From the NCBI GenBank assembly GCA_964650735.1, contig CAZYUT010000032.1:1-18566 (forward strand): a stretch of DNA of 18,566 nucleotides. Direction: 5' to 3'. Under the pieces are notes generated by a model, which searched no databases, was not told the origin of the DNA, and was given only the letters and a program-made list of their open reading frames with translations. Positions 14,822 through 18,566 of the stretch are shown piece by piece. The translations under genes were made by a program, and so were the position numbers. Position 1 is the stretch's first letter; each line of letters begins with the position of its first letter. The stretch comes from Dichotomicrobium sp964650735. Its GTDB lineage: Bacteria > Pseudomonadota > Alphaproteobacteria > Rhizobiales > Rhodomicrobiaceae.

Positions 14822-16252
14822 ATGGGCATCAGAGCCGTGATCGGGCGACCCGTCGCCTATGTCGCGGCCGTCGGCTTCGACAAGGGCTTCTCGATCATCA
14901 CGATCCCGCTGATGGCGCATTTCCTGGCGCCGGATGATTTCGGGCGTCTTGATGTGGCTGTGAGCCTGATCGAGTTCACGAGCCTCATATTCACGCTCGG
15001 GCTGGCGGACACAGTCGTGCGCTTCGCCAGCATGGAAACCGCAAGGCGAGCACAACGGCGCTGCGCGGCGGAGCTTCTCGGGGCTGGGCTTCTGATCGTC
15101 GGGCTGCTGGCATCGCTGGTCCAACTCGTCGCGCCCTGGCTGATCGCGCTGATCGGGATCACGATCGACGAGACGGCTGTGCGCTGGGGTCTGGCGGGCG
15201 CGGCGGCCACCGGGCTGATCGAGATGCCGCTTATCTGGCTGCGCTTCCGGGATCAGGCCTGGCGCTTTTTCAGCTTCATCGCGCTGCGTTCCGTTGTGCA
15301 GGCGGCGGCGACCGTGGGCGTGCTCTATGCCGGGGGCGGCGCGGCGGGCGTACTGATCGCCAACGCCGTCGTAGCGCTGCTCTTCGCGGGGGTGCTGCTG
15401 ATCTCGCAAGTCCGGCGCACGGGGCTGGGCTGTTCTGGCCGGGCGCTGCGCAGCGTCGGCAGCTACGGCCTGCCGCTGGTGGGCGGGCTGCTCGCCATGT
15501 TCGCCCTTGGAAACTGCGACCGCTGGTTTTTGTCCGGGACGATCGCCGACTCGGAAATCGCCTTTTATGGCTTGGCGGTCAAACTGGGGCTGGCCACTGC
15601 GCTGCTGACCCAGCCCTTCATGCTCTGGTGGAACGCGCGGCGAATTGCGGTCCTCGCGCGGCCCGGGGGACTTTGCGAGATCGCGGCCGCCTGGGGGCGC
15701 GGGGTCAGCGTCCTGCTGATGTCCGGATTGTTCGTGGCGCTGGCCGGGCCGATTTTCGTCCACGTCGCCTTTCCGGCCGATTATGCGCGCGCTGTCGTCT
15801 ATCTGCCCCTCGTGGTGGTCATCTCCGTCCTCAACGAGCTGTGCAGCCTGTCCAATATCGGCTGCTATGCGGCGGCGCACGGAATGCGGGTCCTGCTGGT
15901 CAATGCGCTCGCGGCGCTCGTGGCGCTAGCGCTTTATGTGCTGCTGATCCCGGCCTATGGCGCGTTCGGCGCGATTGCCGCGACGATTGCCGGGCATATC
16001 ACGCGGTTGGGGCTGTTCCTCATCATGGGGCATGAGCGCGCGCCCGCGCCCTATGCCTGGGGGCCGTTTTTCGCTGCCTGCGCGCTGGCGGCAGGGCTGG
16101 TGGCGCTCGCTCCGCCCGCCGATGCGCTGGTCCTGCGCGGAGGCTGGGCGCTCGTGGCGCTGATGCTCCTGGCGGCGCTGCTTTACCGCACTGGGCTGTC
16201 CGGCATCTCGGCGGAGGCGCTTGCCGATCTGCGCGCGAGGCTGTCGAGATGA
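14822..16252 (+). CDS. Wzx-like polysaccharide flippase (MOP superfamily)
   Basis: A 476-aa polytopic membrane protein of the oligosaccharide-flippase type, predicted to turn undecaprenyl-PP-linked EPS units to the periplasmic face. There are about 12-14 hydrophobic helices along the chain, beginning with the typical GFDKGFSIITIPLMAHFLAP (18-37), in which a charged residue precedes the first substrate-cavity helix, and DFGRLDVAVSLIEF. Length fits the family. ATG 14822 has GAGAGG at 14808-14813, 8 nt before. It is divergent from the GT2-regulator operon across 115 bp and overlaps the polymerase gene by 4 nt (ATGA). Substrate specificity is unknown. Confidence 0.88.
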   Translation: MGIRAVIGRPVAYVAAVGFDKGFSIITIPLMAHFLAPDDFGRLDVAVSLIEFTSLIFTLGLADTVVRFASMETARRAQRRCAAELLGAGLLIVGLLASLVQLVAPWLIALIGITIDETAVRWGLAGAAATGLIEMPLIWLRFRDQAWRFFSFIALRSVVQAAATVGVLYAGGGAAGVLIANAVVALLFAGVLLISQVRRTGLGCSGRALRSVGSYGLPLVGGLLAMFALGNCDRWFLSGTIADSEIAFYGLAVKLGLATALLTQPFMLWWNARRIAVLARPGGLCEIAAAWGRGVSVLLMSGLFVALAGPIFVHVAFPADYARAVVYLPLVVVISVLNELCSLSNIGCYAAAHGMRVLLVNALAALVALALYVLLIPAYGAFGAIAATIAGHITRLGLFLIMGHERAPAPYAWGPFFAACALAAGLVALAPPADALVLRGGWALVALMLLAALLYRTGLSGISAEALADLRARLSR

Positions 16253-17628
16253 CGGCCGTCCCGCGCCATCATGGCGGCCCGCCGATTTGGGCCGAGGTCG
16301 CGATCGCCGCACTGGCCAGCCTGACCATCGCCGGCGCCATGCTGCTTCTCGGCCACCCGTTGATCGCGCCCGCCGCGGGATTGGCCCCCATCGCCATCGT
16401 GATCGCCTTTCGCAGCACGTTTCTGCTTTGCGTCGCTTTCGTGATCTTCTCGTTTTTCCGCATTCACGAGGCGTTTCCGGTTCTGGAGCCGTTCAAAATA
16501 CCGCAGCTTCTCGCCATGGCCACGCTCGCGGTGCTGGCCTGGCACATCTTCATAACCCGGCGGATCCAGCCGTTTCTGACGCGCGAGTTGCGCGTCTTCA
16601 TCGTCTTCTTCGCGCTCATGACGGTCGGTTTGATGTTCGCCTCGAACCGGCCGATCGCGATCGGCTACTGGACCGGCATCTACTGGAAGATCGCGGTGAT
16701 GACGCTGGCGATCGCCTGGCTGCTGCGCGAGCCGTGGCATTACCGGTTGCTGGCGCGGCTGCTTGTGATCGCGGGCGCGGCGGTTGCAGTCGTCGCGATC
16801 CAAAACAAGCTGGCAGGCATCGGGCTTGTCGAGGGCACGCGCGTCACCATCGGGCGGGACTTCGGCAGCGTGCTGGGCGACCCCAACGATTTGGCCCTGG
16901 TGCTGTTATTCCCGCTGGGCTTCGCGCTGGCGCTGGTGCTCCACCGGTGCGGCGTTGTCGACCGGCTGCTCGGGGTAGGCGGCACGGTCCTGATCGTCTG
17001 GGCGATCATCGCCACCCAGAGCCGTGGCGGCTTGCTGGGGATTCTGACCGTGTTCGGCATATTCGGTCTGCGGACCATCAAGTCAAAGCTCCTCCTGGCC
17101 GCGATTGCAGTTGTCGCACTGGCGGGCCTGTTCGCCGTCGCCGGCATTTCCGAGCGGCAATCGGGCGGCGCGCATGAGGAGGGCATCGACGAATCGGCGA
17201 TGGGCCGCCTCTACGCCTGGACAGCGGCCTGGCGCATGGCGCTGGCGAACCCGCTGACCGGGGTCGGCATCGATAATTTTTACGCTAACTTTTTCTTCTA
17301 CACGCCCCATTGGGACGGCAAGAACAAGGCTGTCCACAGCACCTGGTTTCAGGTCCTGGCCGAGGCCGGCTTCCTTGGGCTGATCGTGTTCATCATCATG
17401 ATTGCCGTGACGGTGAAGGCCGTCCGCAGCGTCGTGCGCGTGCTCGACGCCGATCCCGCCACCCCGCCGATCTTGCGTGCAAGCGCGGCCGCTGTTCTTG
17501 CGGGTCTGGCCGGATTTTGCATCGCGGGCACATTCCTGACGCAAGCATTCACTTGGCCAATCTACATACTGATGGCAATTACGGCTTCACTCTCCAACAT
17601 TGTCTCAAATAAAAAAGCTTTATCTTAA
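16249..17628 (+). CDS. O-antigen ligase/polymerase family protein (Wzy-like)
   Basis: A 459-aa integral membrane protein with about 11-12 hydrophobic helices and a periplasmic loop containing NKAVHSTWFQVLAEAGFLGL, the signature region of the Wzy_C/WaaL family; His363 is the conserved histidine. ATQSRGGLLGIL earlier in the chain is the other usual Arg-containing element (SRGG). Next to a flippase gene and without a LPS core locus, a polymerase role in EPS chain growth is more likely than an O-antigen ligase role, though sequence alone cannot separate them. It overlaps the flippase stop (ATGA). The last ~10 codons become AT-rich (NIVSNKKALS), continuous with the AT-rich gap that follows. Confidence 0.88.
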   Translation: MTAVPRHHGGPPIWAEVAIAALASLTIAGAMLLLGHPLIAPAAGLAPIAIVIAFRSTFLLCVAFVIFSFFRIHEAFPVLEPFKIPQLLAMATLAVLAWHIFITRRIQPFLTRELRVFIVFFALMTVGLMFASNRPIAIGYWTGIYWKIAVMTLAIAWLLREPWHYRLLARLLVIAGAAVAVVAIQNKLAGIGLVEGTRVTIGRDFGSVLGDPNDLALVLLFPLGFALALVLHRCGVVDRLLGVGGTVLIVWAIIATQSRGGLLGILTVFGIFGLRTIKSKLLLAAIAVVALAGLFAVAGISERQSGGAHEEGIDESAMGRLYAWTAAWRMALANPLTGVGIDNFYANFFFYTPHWDGKNKAVHSTWFQVLAEAGFLGLIVFIIMIAVTVKAVRSVVRVLDADPATPPILRASAAAVLAGLAGFCIAGTFLTQAFTWPIYILMAITASLSNIVSNKKALS

Positions 17629-17733
17629 ATTATCAGGATAGCAAATTGGGCATTTATATAAATATTGAATAGTTGACCGATTGGAAAAAGGGGTTATTAC
17701 CATGGCGATATATTTTGAGTGCAAGAGGCAATC
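17629..17733. promoter_or_regulatory. AT-rich intergenic region with possible promoter before the acyltransferase
   Basis: This gap is far richer in A/T than its neighbours. TTGACC (17673-17678) and TATTAC (17695-17700) with a 16-bp spacer could form a promoter starting near 17707. A short leader frame (17702-17737) conflicts with that start, so either the promoter is further upstream, in the TTATATAAATATT stretch, or the leader is not used. No hairpin with a U-run is visible for ending the Wzy transcript. Confidence 0.35.
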
Positions 17734-17737
17734 GTGA
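17702..17737 (+). CDS. Possible 11-codon leader peptide coupled to the acyltransferase
   Basis: ATG 17702 is preceded by AAAAAGGGG (17685-17693, 8 nt spacing), a better ribosome site than that of the gene behind it. The frame reads MAIYFECKRQS and stops at TGA 17735-17737, which overlaps the GTG start 17734-17736 in the arrangement GTGA. This is the geometry of translational coupling. It may be fortuitous. Confidence 0.35.
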   Translation: MAIYFECKRQS

Positions 17738-18453
17738 GCCTGATCCACCCCGTCCGAGAATGGGTCAAAAGACGCGATGATCCGCTGGCCGAGGCGGCAT
17801 ATCGCCTGGCCAGGAGCGCGCGACACGCCAGCCTGCCGGTGGTGCCGGGCCTGCACCGCGCGCTCTACGGCTTTCACCGGATGGTCGCGGGCGGCTGGGG
17901 ATATCTCACGCGCGCGCTGTGGTACACGCCGCTGTTTCAAAGCCGGCTCACCCAGCCCGCGCCTGGGTTGTTCCTCTATGGCGGGATGCCGCTTGTCACC
18001 GGGCCGGTAGCGATCACGCTGGGGCGCGGTTGCCGGGTCAGCGGTCAGATCACGATCTCGGGGCGCGCGGCCTCGGCGGACCCGCACCTGGAGGTCGGCG
18101 ACAACGTCGATCTCGGCTGGCAGACGACCATCGCGGTGGGGCGGCGCGTGCGGATTGGCAACAATGTGCGCATCGCCGGGCGGGCGTTCCTCGCGGGCTA
18201 TCCGGGCCACCCGATGGACGCAGCGGCGCGCGCTGCCGGGCTGCCGGACACCGAGGATCAGGTGGGCGATATCGTGCTGGAAGACGATGTCTGGCTGGCG
18301 ACCGGCGTGACGGTGATGGCCGGCGTGACGGTCGGCGCGCGCACGGTGGTTGCGGCGGGTAGCGTGGTCACGAAAGACCTGCCGCCGGACGTGCTCGCAG
18401 GTGGTTGCCCAGCGCGGGTCATCAGGCCGATCGGAGGCGGGCATGGCGCGTGA
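17734..18453 (+). CDS. Hexapeptide-repeat (LbH) acyltransferase
   Basis: A 239-aa left-handed beta-helix acyltransferase, likely adding acetyl from acetyl-CoA to a sugar of the EPS unit. The hexapeptide-like repeats begin near residue 92 (VAITLGRGCRVSGQITISGR) and continue through VGDNVDLGWQTTIAVG, VRIGNNVRIAGRAFLAGYPG and DIVLEDDVWLATGVTVMAGVTVGARTVVAAGSVV in overlapping turns. The probable catalytic histidine is His159 in GYPGHPMD, and the usual closing GGCPARVIRPI is present. An N-terminal ~80-residue helical extension precedes the repeats. I prefer GTG 17734, with AGAGG at 17724-17728; GTG 17719 is in frame but has no ribosome site. It overlaps the next gene by 11 nt. Confidence 0.88.
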   Translation: MSLIHPVREWVKRRDDPLAEAAYRLARSARHASLPVVPGLHRALYGFHRMVAGGWGYLTRALWYTPLFQSRLTQPAPGLFLYGGMPLVTGPVAITLGRGCRVSGQITISGRAASADPHLEVGDNVDLGWQTTIAVGRRVRIGNNVRIAGRAFLAGYPGHPMDAAARAAGLPDTEDQVGDIVLEDDVWLATGVTVMAGVTVGARTVVAAGSVVTKDLPPDVLAGGCPARVIRPIGGGHGA

Positions 18454-18566
18454 CCTGATCGTGTTTGGCGAGGATTGGGGCGCGCATCCGAGCGCGACGC
18501 AGCACCTCATCACGCATCTGGCGCGGGACCGGCGCGTGCTGTGGGTCAACTCCATCGGGCTGCGCC
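18443..18566 (+). CDS. Glycosyltransferase, N-terminal fragment (cut by window end)
   Basis: The first 41 codons of a gene continuing beyond the window. The start ATG 18443 overlaps the acyltransferase stop by 11 nt. The visible sequence has FGEDWGAHPSATQHLITHLA followed by RDRRVLWVNSIGLR, the usual opening of a group of GT4-like glycosyltransferases found in EPS loci (EDWGxHPSxxQHL and VLWVNSxGxR). Beyond this the assignment cannot be tested here. Confidence 0.72.
   Translation, partial: MARDLIVFGEDWGAHPSATQHLITHLARDRRVLWVNSIGLR

Noticed and set aside
14735..15880. A 381-codon minus-strand open frame opposite the flippase gene
   Set aside because: The product is dominated by Arg, Gln, Asp and Pro with no domain, and the opposite strand encodes a clear polytopic membrane protein.
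17620..18555. A 311-codon minus-strand open frame opposite the acyltransferase
   Set aside because: It is antisense to hexapeptide repeats, and its Arg/His/Pro-rich translation has no recognisable motif.

Overview
The window is high-GC bacterial DNA (often G/C at third codon positions, occasional GTG/TTG starts, many 4-nt ATGA stop/start overlaps). Its protein families suggest an alphaproteobacterium; I cannot name a genus from sequence alone. Nearly all of it is an exopolysaccharide (EPS) locus of the Wzx/Wzy-dependent type. I see no rRNA, tRNA, CRISPR array or intact insertion sequence.

Layout: 1-386 is a region with no recognisable gene, AT-rich in its second half, followed by a GT4 glycosyltransferase (387-1592, +). 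On the minus strand galE and glmM form a two-gene operon (3951 down to 1598) for UDP-galactose and amino-sugar precursors. A 280-bp divergent gap leads to a plus-strand series: a GT4 enzyme; a fusion of a membrane GT2 glycosyltransferase with a monotopic phosphoglycosyl transferase (likely the initiating enzyme); and a small HPt protein. After a dyad-rich 131-bp gap come a STAS anti-sigma-antagonist-like protein, a small lipoprotein, a periplasmic/outer-membrane export protein with six SLBB repeats, a degenerate CpsD/BY-kinase-like P-loop protein and another GT4. Converging on these from the minus strand are a GT2 enzyme and a 499-aa kinase-REC-PP2C regulator. Divergent from that pair are the flippase (Wzx-like) and polymerase (Wzy-like) genes, then an AT-rich gap, a hexapeptide acyltransferase and the start of another glycosyltransferase cut by the window edge.

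How it works together (inference): GalE and GlmM feed nucleotide-sugar pools. The PGT domain loads the first sugar phosphate onto undecaprenyl phosphate, and the several GT2/GT4 enzymes extend the unit. The acyltransferase decorates it, Wzx flips it, Wzy polymerises it, and the SLBB protein exports it. No Wzz/Wzc-type chain-length protein is in the window, and the only P-loop candidate lacks the Walker A lysine.

The most interesting feature is regulatory. A HPt protein, a STAS protein with a DSSG phospho-acceptor site and a kinase-REC-PP2C regulator are dispersed among the EPS genes. Together they make a plausible phosphorelay-controlled partner-switching module, closest in logic to SypA/SypE of the Vibrio fischeri syp polysaccharide locus and to HptB/HsbR/HsbA of Pseudomonas. 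No sigma factor or anti-sigma target is nearby, so the module may act on EPS production directly.
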